Shown piece after piece: positions 56,689 to 64,000 of a stretch of DNA of 64,000 nt. The DNA comes from Scytolyngbya sp. HA4215-MV1 (GTDB lineage: Bacteria > Cyanobacteriota > Cyanobacteriia > Leptolyngbyales > Leptolyngbyaceae): positions 614,401-678,400 of the forward strand of contig JAHHIA010000002.1 of NCBI GenBank assembly GCA_019359045.1, given 5' to 3'. Every line of letters starts with the position of its first letter. Within the stretch, counting starts at the first letter, position 1. Position numbers and translations under genes: made by a program. Under the pieces are notes generated by a model. That model worked only from the letters and a program-made list of their open reading frames with translations, was not told the DNA's origin and searched no databases.

Positions 56689-58416
56689 GTGATTGATCAC
56701 GACGTCGTTATCATTGGGGGTGGTCTGGCAGGCTCGCGGGCTGCCCTGGAAATCGTTCGCACCAATCCCCGCCTGAGTGTGGCACTGGTTGCAAAAACGC
56801 ACCCGATTCGGTCGCACTCAGTGGCAGCACAGGGAGGGATTGCTGCCACCCTCAAAAATGTGGACGAGGCAGATAGTTGGGAAGCCCATGCTTTCGACAC
56901 GGTCAAAGGGTCTGATTATCTGGCAGACCAGGATGCGGTTGAAATTCTCACCCGTGAAGCGCCCGATGTGGTGATTGACCTGGAGCACATGGGTGTGTTG
57001 TTTTCTCGCTTACCAGACGGGCGTATCGCTCAGCGGGCATTTGGCGGGCATTCGCATAACCGCACCTGCTATGCCGCTGACAAAACCGGACATGCTATCT
57101 TGCACGAATTGATTTGTAACCTGATGCGCTACGGAGTCAAGGTTTACGACGAGTGGTATGTGATGCAGCTCATCCTGGAAGAAGGTCAAGCCAAAGGGGT
57201 GGTGATGTATCACCTGTTGGACGGACAGATAGAAGTGATCCGTGCCAAAGCGGTAATGTTTGCAACAGGGGGGTATGGCAGAGTCTTTAACACCACGTCA
57301 AATGATTTTGCTTCGACGGGGGATGGACTGGCGATGACTGCGATCGCCGGATTGCCCTTAGAAGATATGGAGTTTGTCCAGTTTCACCCCACTGGGTTAT
57401 ACCCGGTGGGGGTCTTGATCTCCGAAGCCGTGCGGGGAGAAGGGGCGTATTTGATCAACAGCGAAGGGCAGCGGTTTATGGAAAACTACGCGCCCAGTCG
57501 TATGGAGTTGGCTCCCAGAGATATTACGTCGCGGGCGATCGCGCGAGAAATTCGCGCAGGGCGGGGCATTCATCCCGATGGCAGTGCGGGTGGACCCTTT
57601 ATTTATCTGGACTTGCGCCACATGGGACAAGAAAAGATTATGAGCCGGGTGCCGTTTTGCTGGGAAGAAGCCCATCGGCTTTTGGGAATTGATGCAGTTC
57701 ATCAGCCCATGCCTGTGCGTCCCACTGTGCATTACTCGATGGGTGGCATTCCGGTCAATACGGAGGGTCGGGTGCGTAGTTATGGCGAAGCGCTGGTAGA
57801 CGGGTTTTTTGCCGCTGGCGAAGCGGCTTGTGTGTCGGTACATGGAGCAAATCGCCTTGGTAGCAATTCCTTACTGGAATGTGTGGTGTATGGCAAGCGT
57901 ACGGGAGCAGCGATCGCTGAGTTTGTCGAAAATCGTAAACTTCCTCCGCTGGATGCCTCTCCCTATCTACAAGTGGCACGGCAACAACTCCAGTCCCTGC
58001 TCGATCAGGCAGGGCAATATCGCATTGCTCAAGTACGGCAGGCATATCAGGACTGCATGACCGAACATTGCGGTGTGTTTCGGCAGGAATCAGTCATGCG
58101 GGAAGGTTTGGCAAAATTGAAGCAAATTCAGCAGCAATATGCCCAAATTCGGCTGGATGATTCTGGCAAACTCTGGAATACCGAAATCATCGAAGCTCTG
58201 GAACTGAAGTATCTGATGATTGTGGGTGAAATCATTCTCACGGCAGCACTGAATCGTAAGGAAAGTCGAGGCTCCCATGCCCGTGAGGACTATCCCGATC
58301 GCGACGATCTCAACTTCCTGCAACACACTCTAGCATATTATTCTCCTGCAGGAATTGATTTAACCTATCGCCCCGTCTGCATCACCCTATTTCAACCGCA
58401 GGAGCGAAAGTACTAA
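56689..58416 (+). CDS. sdhA: Succinate dehydrogenase / fumarate reductase flavoprotein subunit
   Basis: Catalyses succinate-to-fumarate oxidation and feeds the plastoquinone pool. The FAD-binding start is DHDVVIIGGGLAGSRAALEI. Other motifs are HSVAAQGGIAA (covalent-FAD region), ATGGYGRVFNTTSN, FHPTGLYPVGVLISEAVRGEGAYL with active-site Arg, and SMGGIPVNTEGRV. The best start is the GTG at 56689, five bases after the previous stop, giving 575 residues; a GTG at 56638 overlaps the upstream gene and reads unlike the family. The iron-sulphur subunit sdhB is not adjacent, as often in cyanobacteria. Confidence 0.95.
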   Translation: MIDHDVVIIGGGLAGSRAALEIVRTNPRLSVALVAKTHPIRSHSVAAQGGIAATLKNVDEADSWEAHAFDTVKGSDYLADQDAVEILTREAPDVVIDLEHMGVLFSRLPDGRIAQRAFGGHSHNRTCYAADKTGHAILHELICNLMRYGVKVYDEWYVMQLILEEGQAKGVVMYHLLDGQIEVIRAKAVMFATGGYGRVFNTTSNDFASTGDGLAMTAIAGLPLEDMEFVQFHPTGLYPVGVLISEAVRGEGAYLINSEGQRFMENYAPSRMELAPRDITSRAIAREIRAGRGIHPDGSAGGPFIYLDLRHMGQEKIMSRVPFCWEEAHRLLGIDAVHQPMPVRPTVHYSMGGIPVNTEGRVRSYGEALVDGFFAAGEAACVSVHGANRLGSNSLLECVVYGKRTGAAIAEFVENRKLPPLDASPYLQVARQQLQSLLDQAGQYRIAQVRQAYQDCMTEHCGVFRQESVMREGLAKLKQIQQQYAQIRLDDSGKLWNTEIIEALELKYLMIVGEIILTAALNRKESRGSHAREDYPDRDDLNFLQHTLAYYSPAGIDLTYRPVCITLFQPQERKY

Positions 58417-58512
58417 ACTAGTCACACGCGAAACCCGGGAGACACGAAGAGAACCACCGTGTGCCTGTGTGCCTTTGGGTTTCTCGATCGTTCTCGAATA
58501 GGGTGATTGACT

Positions 58513-58977
58513 ATGCGATACGTTCTGACTCAAATACTGCTCGGTATTCTGGTTTGGTTTGGCGTCCTCGCAACGCCCTCGGCTCTGGCAGCATCCGCGC
58601 CAGCAAGTGCCGACCTTTCGCGTCAACCTGCGATCGAAATCACCGTTAGTATGGGCAATGCTGACAATGAACTCAAGTTTTTTCCCGATCGCTTGGAATT
58701 TGTTGCAGGCAAACGCTATAAACTCCTGCTCAGCAATCCCAGCAACCAAAAACACTACTTTACTGCCAAAGACTTTGCGGATGGAATCTGGACGCAAAAA
58801 GTGGAAGCTGGCAAAGTGGAAGTCAAAGGTACGATTCATGAGCTAGAGTTGAAACCCAGTGCAAAAGCAGAATGGCTATTTGTGCCCATCAAGCCAGGAA
58901 ATTACCAACTCTATTGCTCCATTCCGGGACATGCAGAGGCAGGGATGAAAGGCTCGATTCTGGTATCGGTTTTGTAA
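58513..58977 (+). CDS. Secreted cupredoxin (plastocyanin-like blue copper protein)
   Basis: A 154-residue protein with a signal peptide (ILLGILVWFGVLATPSALA) and a single plastocyanin-like domain. Type-1 copper ligands are complete: His81 in NQKHYFTA, Cys135 in YCSIPGH, His140 and Met145 in AGMKG. It is therefore probably an electron carrier or copper protein in the lumen or periplasm. It is not classical plastocyanin (petE): the His loop and length differ, and an acidic and Lys-rich segment (KVEAGKVEVKG) is inserted. Cytochrome-oxidase-type and auracyanin-like partners are possible; none is adjacent except sdhA upstream and map downstream. Confidence 0.85.
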   Translation: MRYVLTQILLGILVWFGVLATPSALAASAPASADLSRQPAIEITVSMGNADNELKFFPDRLEFVAGKRYKLLLSNPSNQKHYFTAKDFADGIWTQKVEAGKVEVKGTIHELELKPSAKAEWLFVPIKPGNYQLYCSIPGHAEAGMKGSILVSVL

Positions 58978-59169
58978 GGTGATGCCGAAAAGCTCAAAGA
59001 CTCCTTTTTTCTCGATGCCTTCTCATCACGAATTTGAGTTACCTTAGAAAGGAACGCGCCTCAGCCCGTTTAATTGGTAGTTGTCTGGCTGAATGCGATC
59101 CTTCAGTTTTTGCGTAATTGTCTTCAGACTTTTCTCCATCTCCTCCATTCCATTACTGACTTGATTCTC

Positions 59170-59994
59170 ATGAACATTCTCACCAATCTAATTCCCCAGT
59201 CTGCTCAACCCGCCGCGCCTAAGCAACGGAAAGGGATTGAAATCAAGTCAAAACGTGAAATTGAGATCATGCGTCAGGCATCGGCGATCGTTGCCACAGT
59301 ATTGAAAGAAATTTCGGAACTGGTGAAACCCGGAATGACGACTGCCGATTTGGACGCCTATGCCGAGAAGCGCATCCGGGAAATGGGAGCGGCTCCCAGT
59401 TTTAAGGGCTATCACGGCTTCCCAGCGTCTATTTGCTCCAGCATCAACAACGAAGTTGTGCATGGCATTCCCAATGCGAAGAAAGTGATTCGTTCAGGGG
59501 ATGTTCTGAAAGTAGATACCGGCGCTTATTTTCAAGGCTTCCATGGGGATTCTTGCATCACGATCGGCGTAGGAGAAGTGACACCAGAAGCTGCCAAGCT
59601 GATTCGGGTGGCAGAAGAATCGCTCTACAAGGGGATCGAGCAGGTCAAACCGGGGAATTATCTGCTCGATCTGGCAGGGGCGATCGAAGACCATGTAAAA
59701 GCCAATGGCTTCAGCGTGGTGGAAGACTTTACCGGCCATGGCGTGGGTCGCAATCTGCACGAAGAACCTTCGGTGTTCAATTTCCGCACCCGCGAAATGC
59801 CCAACGTGAAGTTGCGGGCGGGCATGACCCTGGCGATCGAACCCATCGTGAATGCTGGCACCAAAGTCACCCGCATTTTGTCCGATCGCTGGACTGCTGT
59901 GACGGTAGACAATTCTCTGTCTGCTCAGTTCGAGCATACGGTTCTAGTGACCGAAGAGGGTTACGAAATTTTGACCGATCGCTCTAAAGTGTAG
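59170..59994 (+). CDS. map: Methionine aminopeptidase, type I
   Basis: Removes initiator Met from nascent proteins. 274 residues. The five metal ligands are seen in [14 protein letters not shown] (two Asp), [12 protein letters not shown] (His), AIEPIV (Glu) and [10 protein letters not shown] (Glu). The start at 59170 gives [15 protein letters not shown], a modest N-terminal extension before [14 protein letters not shown] longer frame begins at 59074 but its hydrophobic leader ([15 protein letters not shown]) is not usual for the family. It ends before a strong terminator facing ruvB. The extension might target it, but I have no proof. Confidence 0.95.
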   Translation: MNILTNLIPQSAQPAAPKQRKGIEIKSKREIEIMRQASAIVATVLKEISELVKPGMTTADLDAYAEKRIREMGAAPSFKGYHGFPASICSSINNEVVHGIPNAKKVIRSGDVLKVDTGAYFQGFHGDSCITIGVGEVTPEAAKLIRVAEESLYKGIEQVKPGNYLLDLAGAIEDHVKANGFSVVEDFTGHGVGRNLHEEPSVFNFRTREMPNVKLRAGMTLAIEPIVNAGTKVTRILSDRWTAVTVDNSLSAQFEHTVLVTEEGYEILTDRSKV

Positions 59995-60004
59995 TTCCGA
60001 CCCT

Positions 60005-60047
60005 AAATCCCTGGAATTTCTAAGATTCCGGGGATTTGATTTTTTTC
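60005..60047. terminator. Rho-independent terminator between map and ruvB
   Basis: AAATCCCTGGAAT (60005-60017) pairs with ATTCCGGGGATTT (60025-60037), one G-U pair, followed by GATTTTTTT. It lies between the convergent map and ruvB genes. Confidence 0.9.
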
Positions 60048-60050
60048 ACA

Positions 60051-61190
60051 TTAACCCAAAAAAGAAAGCTGACTATCTGGCGGTTGATAGCCCAAATGCT
60101 TCCAGGCAGCGGCAGCAGCAACTCGTCCACGAGCCGTCCGATTCAGATAGCCAATTTGCATCAGATAGGGTTCGTACACTTCTTCAATCGTTTGGACATC
60201 TTCTCCGGTCATCGCTGCTAGGGTTTCAATTCCTACCGGACCGCCGTTGTAATGCTCGATCATGATCGTGAGCAGGCGACGATCGGTCCAATCTAACCCA
60301 CAGGGATCGACATTGAAAAGTTGCAGGGCTTCCGCTGCGATCGTTTGGGTAATAGCACCAGGGGCTTTGACTTGAACATAATCGCGCACTCGCTTCAGCA
60401 GCCGATTGGCAATGCGAGGTGTACCACGAGCTCGCCGGGCAATCTCGTCTGCCCCATCAGCAGTAATTTCAGTCTTGAGCAACTCGGCAGTGCGGAGCAC
60501 AATCTGCGTCAACTCATCCAACTCATAAAAGCGCAGCCGTTGAATTAAGCCAAAGCGATCGCGCAGGGGGGAGGTTAGCGCACCCACACGAGTAGTTGCA
60601 CCGACCAGGGTAAACGGAGGCAGCGAAAGGCAACGCGTGCGGGCACTTTGCCCTTTTCCGATCGTAATATCCAAGCGCGAGTCTTCCATTGCCGGATAGA
60701 GAATCTCTTCTGTGACTCTGGGTAAGCGATGAATTTCATCAATAAACAACACATCCCCCGCTTGCAGGTTGACTAACAAGCCCACAATGTCGCGGGGACG
60801 CTCCAGCGATGGCGCACTGGAAATTTTGCAGCCCACCCCCATCTCAGATGCCAAAATTAGCGACATCGTGGTTTTGCCCAGACCAGGCGGACCGTAGAGC
60901 AACAAATGATCCAGCGGTTCCTTGCGGGCTTTGGCTGCCTGGATAGCAATCTCCAGGACTTCTTTCAGGTCTTTTTGTCCCACATAGTCTTTCAGAGTGC
61001 GGGGGCGGAGTTTTTCTTCCTGCTTACTTTTTTCCTCCGGAACCGCTTCTGATTGTAAAAGTGAATCTTCACTCGATGCAGACGTGAGGCGATCGGAAGA
61101 CACCGTGACAGAGGGAGTGCGTTTGGCGCTTGCCTCTGGCGGTTGGATCGGATCGGGATCGCTCGGTTGTTTAGAAGAAATGATTGCCAT
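60051..61190 (-). CDS. ruvB: Holliday junction branch migration ATPase RuvB
   Basis: A hexameric motor of the RuvABC resolvasome. 379 residues, with the first 50 being a hydrophilic extension ([20 protein letters not shown]). The core starts with [19 protein letters not shown]. Walker A is [10 protein letters not shown], Walker B is [11 protein letters not shown], sensor 1 is GATTRVG, and the C-terminal winged helix has GPVGIETLA and [18 protein letters not shown]. Complete. The M28 peptidase is upstream by 67 bp on the same strand. ruvA and ruvC are not in the window. Confidence 0.97.
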   Translation of the reverse strand: MAIISSKQPSDPDPIQPPEASAKRTPSVTVSSDRLTSASSEDSLLQSEAVPEEKSKQEEKLRPRTLKDYVGQKDLKEVLEIAIQAAKARKEPLDHLLLYGPPGLGKTTMSLILASEMGVGCKISSAPSLERPRDIVGLLVNLQAGDVLFIDEIHRLPRVTEEILYPAMEDSRLDITIGKGQSARTRCLSLPPFTLVGATTRVGALTSPLRDRFGLIQRLRFYELDELTQIVLRTAELLKTEITADGADEIARRARGTPRIANRLLKRVRDYVQVKAPGAITQTIAAEALQLFNVDPCGLDWTDRRLLTIMIEHYNGGPVGIETLAAMTGEDVQTIEEVYEPYLMQIGYLNRTARGRVAAAAAWKHLGYQPPDSQLSFLG

Positions 61191-61257
61191 ACGACTCTCA
61201 TCATAGAGAGTTTTGAGGAAAGAAGAACAGATGTTCGTTTCGTTTTTACCTTTTCTC

Positions 61258-62289
61258 TCAATCTGCTAAATCGGCGATTACCCGTTCTAGCCCATAGACC
61301 ACGCGCGCCAGGCGATCGTAGTCCAGTTTATCGGGGGTATCGGCTTCGGTGTGGTAATGGGGATAACGGAACGGAGCGGTGTCTGTCACCATGACAGCAG
61401 CATATCCCTGTTGCCAGAATGCCCAATGATCAGACCAGCCAACCCCTGGCAAAGCATTGGGCAGAGCCGCGCCTTCCGAGGGGAACTGGGTATGCTGCCG
61501 GAAAGAGGCGATCGTCTGCCTAACCAAATTCCCTGATGCCACATTGCCGATAAAACTGATGAAGTTGCCCTGTAAGGGATAAATCAGTCCCAGAGGGATG
61601 GGATATTTCTGACTGCCCACCTCATCGGAATAGTAGCCCATGGTTTCCAGACTAAGCATGGCAACGATATTTTCCTGGCGCTGCTTACAACGTTTGGCAT
61701 AGACTAGACTCCCCATCTGATCCGTCCAAAAGAAGGGTGGTTCTTCGTTGACAAATTGGACAAATCGCAAAGTGCGGGAGGGGTGTTTTCCGACAAACCG
61801 CTTTGCCAGTTCCAGCGTGGCAGCGGCACCGGAGCCATTATCATTGGCAGCGGGGCTAAGATGAACGGAGTCGTAGTGCCCACCAATGACGACAATTTCA
61901 TCGGCGCGATCGCGTCCTGGAATCTCCACTTCCAAATTGTCGTAAGTTTGCTGCTCGATCGGGTAACTTTGCCGCTGTACCCGATACCCTGCTTGTACCA
62001 TCTGACTTTCTAAAAAATTTGCGGCTGCTGTTAACCCTTGGTAATACAAATAGTTGCGTCGTCCAATTTCCTCCGCCAGGACTTTGACATCTTGTTTCAG
62101 GGCCTCTCGCAGATCTATCTCAGTGGGGGTTAGAGGGGGTAACTTGCCTGTATAGCTTTGACCGGGCATTTTCATCATCACTCCCCATCCTCCCATGCCA
62201 ACCATAACCAGCAAGGCAAAAAGTATCCCCAACCGCATCAGCGCAAAACGGTTGAATCGTTTCAGTTTAAACCAAGATTTTTTTGCCAT
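61258..62289 (-). CDS. Membrane-anchored M28 family metallopeptidase
   Basis: A zinc aminopeptidase. 343 residues with an N-terminal signal-anchor ([20 protein letters not shown]). Zinc ligands and catalytic residues: His and Asp in GGHYDSVH, Asp in AANDNGSGA, the Glu pair in VNEEPPFF, and a late His in [15 protein letters not shown]. The dinuclear zinc set seems intact. Domain outside the cell or in the periplasm. 17 bp separate it from the Trp-rich gene upstream and 67 bp from ruvB downstream, suggesting an operon. Confidence 0.9.
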   Translation of the reverse strand: MAKKSWFKLKRFNRFALMRLGILFALLVMVGMGGWGVMMKMPGQSYTGKLPPLTPTEIDLREALKQDVKVLAEEIGRRNYLYYQGLTAAANFLESQMVQAGYRVQRQSYPIEQQTYDNLEVEIPGRDRADEIVVIGGHYDSVHLSPAANDNGSGAAATLELAKRFVGKHPSRTLRFVQFVNEEPPFFWTDQMGSLVYAKRCKQRQENIVAMLSLETMGYYSDEVGSQKYPIPLGLIYPLQGNFISFIGNVASGNLVRQTIASFRQHTQFPSEGAALPNALPGVGWSDHWAFWQQGYAAVMVTDTAPFRYPHYHTEADTPDKLDYDRLARVVYGLERVIADLAD

Positions 62290-62306
62290 TAAGCGCTATT
62301 GGGATT

Positions 62307-62540
62307 CTACTCACGCTCTTGCAACGATTGCCATCCGGCTTGCCAAAGCCGACGATCTTTGAGTAGCCGAGCATTGAGCCAAAACCGAACATCGGAATCG
62401 CAAGCAGCCACCACTTCGGCAAATACCCAGGTTCCCTGATTTTTGCGATTGATGACCTGGAAATGCCGCCATCCCATCGTGGCTTGCTGCGCTGTCCACT
62501 TAGAACCTACTAAGTAGGGAAATTTCTGCTTTTTTGACAT
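62307..62540 (-). CDS. TIGR02450 family Trp-rich protein
   Basis: A 77-residue protein, MSKKQKFPYLVGSKWTAQQ, with Trp at regular positions (GSKWTA, MGWRHFQV, GTWVFAEVVA, RFWLNARLLKDRRLWQAGW). This matches the small Trp-rich TIGR02450 family of cyanobacteria and proteobacteria, of unknown function. It leads a likely operon with the M28 peptidase and ruvB. Confidence 0.88.
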   Translation of the reverse strand: MSKKQKFPYLVGSKWTAQQATMGWRHFQVINRKNQGTWVFAEVVAACDSDVRFWLNARLLKDRRLWQAGWQSLQERE

Positions 62541-62677
62541 TTCTCAAATCACGCCTGATATCCTATTAGAAGCTTTGTAACACTTTGTAAACTCCCTGGA
62601 CAAGTCTTGCGTCCTTTCAACCCTCAATCGATGGGGACTTTCTTCTTGCTATCCTATCCTGATTCTTTGCTTCAACC

Positions 62678-63238
62678 ATGACTGCACCGATCGTCCAGGA
62701 AAAAACCACCATTTTTCGGATTTCTCCCCTGATTCGCATTACCTTACTCAGCCTCTATCTGACGCTCACGTTGCCTTTGCCTTTTTTGGCACGGCTCACC
62801 GCTCCCTACATTCCGCTCTGGTTTTGGGCAATGGGCATCGGTTTGGGTTGGATGGCGCTCTACGCTGCACTCTGTGAGCGGGTGATTTTGAATGAGCAGG
62901 GGATTCAGGTGGGTTACCCAATCTGGGTGCCGCACGTTTTGCGCCAGGGTTGGTCGTTGTCTTGGTCAGAAGTGCAAGCTCTGAAACCTCGCACAACCGG
63001 GCAAGGTGGCATGGTGTACTATTTGGTCAGCCAGTCGGGACAGGCATACTTGCTGCCTATGCGAGTGGTGGGGTTTACTCACTTGGTGCAACAGGTGGAG
63101 GCAAAAACAGGGATTGATACGCGTGATGTGCGTCCCCTCGCCCAACCCTGGATGTATTTGATTTTGCTGGGGTTGACACTGTTACTTGCATGGGTCGATG
63201 GTTGGACAATTTGGACTGCGCTGACCGGAATAAATTGA
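62678..63238 (+). CDS. Conserved membrane protein of unknown function
   Basis: A 186-residue protein with two membrane segments near the start (ITLLSLYLTLTLPLPFLARL and WFWAMGIGLGWMALYAALC), a middle beta-rich part (RVILNEQGIQVGYPIWVPHVLRQGWSLSWSEVQALKPRTTGQGG) that resembles a bacterial PH-like fold, and a final segment (WMYLILLGLTLLLAWV). No catalytic motif. It is divergent from the Trp-rich gene. The ABC ATPase follows on the same strand after about 60 bases. The PH-like assignment is tentative. Confidence 0.65.
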   Translation: MTAPIVQEKTTIFRISPLIRITLLSLYLTLTLPLPFLARLTAPYIPLWFWAMGIGLGWMALYAALCERVILNEQGIQVGYPIWVPHVLRQGWSLSWSEVQALKPRTTGQGGMVYYLVSQSGQAYLLPMRVVGFTHLVQQVEAKTGIDTRDVRPLAQPWMYLILLGLTLLLAWVDGWTIWTALTGIN

Positions 63239-63295
63239 TCTCAACGGGGCGGATGAAAAGTCGATAGACTAAACTACAGAAGTTTTTTGAACCCA

Positions 63296-64000
63296 TTGCT
63301 GAAATCTTTGCCTTCTCCAACTGCCCAAATTCATGTTGATCAAGTCAGTCTGATTTCGAGACAGATCGTCCCTGGCGATAAGACTGATAAAAAACGGCTA
63401 CCGATGGGTGCTCAGTATTTGCTTCAGGATCTTTCATTGGAAATCTTTCGGGGCGATCGCATTGCCATCGTAGGTCCCTCGGGTGCCGGCAAAACCTCCC
63501 TCCTGCGCTTGCTCAATCGTCTCAGTGACCCCTTTCAGGGCACGATTTATTTGGAGGGGCAAGACATCCGTCGTATCCCAGTGACACAGTTTCGACAAAG
63601 CATCCCTCTGGTGCTGCAAGAATCTAAACTGCTGGGTATGACCGTGGAAGAAGCCCTCAGCTATCCGCTGATATTGCGTCATTTACCGCGTTCCACCATT
63701 CAGCCACGAATTCGCGACTGTCTGGAGCAACTCCGCATTCCGAGCGAGTGGTTGGAACGCACCGAAGCGCAACTCTCGGTTGGGCAACGACAACTGGTTG
63801 CGATCGCTCGGGCATTAGTCATTCAGCCGCCGATTTTGCTGCTAGATGAACCCACCTCATCACTGGATGCCGGTCGGGGAGACAATTTGATGGAAATCTT
63901 GCGAACCTTTTCCCAGACGCACCAAACCACTATTTTGATGGTCAACCACCAACTGAACCTGGCAGAACAGTTCAGCGATCGGTTGCTTTATCTCCAGCAG
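63296..64000 (+). CDS. ABC transporter ATP-binding protein, truncated at window edge
   Basis: The ATPase half of an ABC transporter; 235 residues visible. Walker A is VGPSGAGKTSLLRL, the Q-loop region is VLQESKLLG, the signature is AQLSVGQRQ (variant of LSGGQ), Walker B is ILLLDEPTSSLD and the H-loop is MVNHQLN. No ATG is available between the upstream stop (63254) and the first conserved residue; I chose the TTG at 63296, with others at 63287 and 63308. It resembles the YbbL/FetA type, usually paired with a permease beyond the window edge. The substrate is unknown. Confidence 0.85.
   Translation, partial: MLKSLPSPTAQIHVDQVSLISRQIVPGDKTDKKRLPMGAQYLLQDLSLEIFRGDRIAIVGPSGAGKTSLLRLLNRLSDPFQGTIYLEGQDIRRIPVTQFRQSIPLVLQESKLLGMTVEEALSYPLILRHLPRSTIQPRIRDCLEQLRIPSEWLERTEAQLSVGQRQLVAIARALVIQPPILLLDEPTSSLDAGRGDNLMEILRTFSQTHQTTILMVNHQLNLAEQFSDRLLYLQQ

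Noticed and set aside
1-64000. tRNA, 5S/16S/23S rRNA, tmRNA, prophage or IS element
   Set aside because: I looked through the gaps for tRNA T-loop motifs, rRNA cores, integrases and transposases and saw none; only rnpB is a clear RNA gene.

Overview
The window is a stretch of cyanobacterial chromosome. The evidence is the dense scatter of the octamer GCGATCGC (HIP1), an rnpB gene of cyanobacterial type, the response regulator RpaB, a DUF2811-type small protein, an HstK-type Ser/Thr kinase-histidine kinase, a pentapeptide-repeat protein and heptanucleotide tandem repeats (STRR) between genes. Repeat content and large signalling proteins suggest a filamentous or Leptolyngbya-like lineage, but I cannot name a genus.

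Layout. 1-11 kb: the end of a three-GAF sensor kinase, pyrD, a Cof-type HAD phosphatase, an ArgRS-related DALR protein, an NtcA-like Crp/Fnr regulator and alaS. 11-21 kb: a diguanylate cyclase, rnpB, a secreted S9 peptidase, a pentapeptide-repeat protein, a VOC protein, an orphan sugar-type ABC permease, a Wzm/Wzt-type export pair and proA. 21-26 kb: an accessory block with a P-loop ATPase, a repeat-packed spacer, a TPR protein with an unusual N-terminal domain and a C-terminal membrane anchor, and a DUF433/DUF5615 toxin-antitoxin pair. 26-35 kb: a hypothetical gene and recG, then an AT-richer segment without GCGATCGC holding a methyltransferase, a hybrid kinase-cyclase and a BrnT/BrnA pair whose toxin is frameshifted. 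35-45 kb: a CPBP protease, a 1998-residue kinase and radA. 45-50 kb: rpaB, plsX-fabH and murD. 50-54 kb: three conserved cyanobacterial unknowns, then a 1.2 kb non-coding region with a cluster of TTTTCCACA DnaA boxes and perfect hairpins. 54-64 kb: a DUF2811 protein, hemJ, tatC, sdhA, a blue-copper protein, map, ruvB, an M28 peptidase, a Trp-rich protein, a membrane protein and a truncated ABC ATPase.

How the genes fit together. Much is housekeeping: pyrimidine and proline synthesis, tRNA charging, fatty-acid initiation, peptidoglycan, haem, Tat export, respiration and recombination repair. Signalling is prominent, with three large kinases, c-di-GMP and cyclic-nucleotide enzymes, a Crp-family regulator and RpaB. 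The best candidates for undescribed biology are the ATPase/TPR module at 21.3-25.2 kb, the DnaA-box and hairpin region at 53.3-54.1 kb, and a pair of 78-bp miniature inverted-repeat elements at 42.8 and 56.1 kb.
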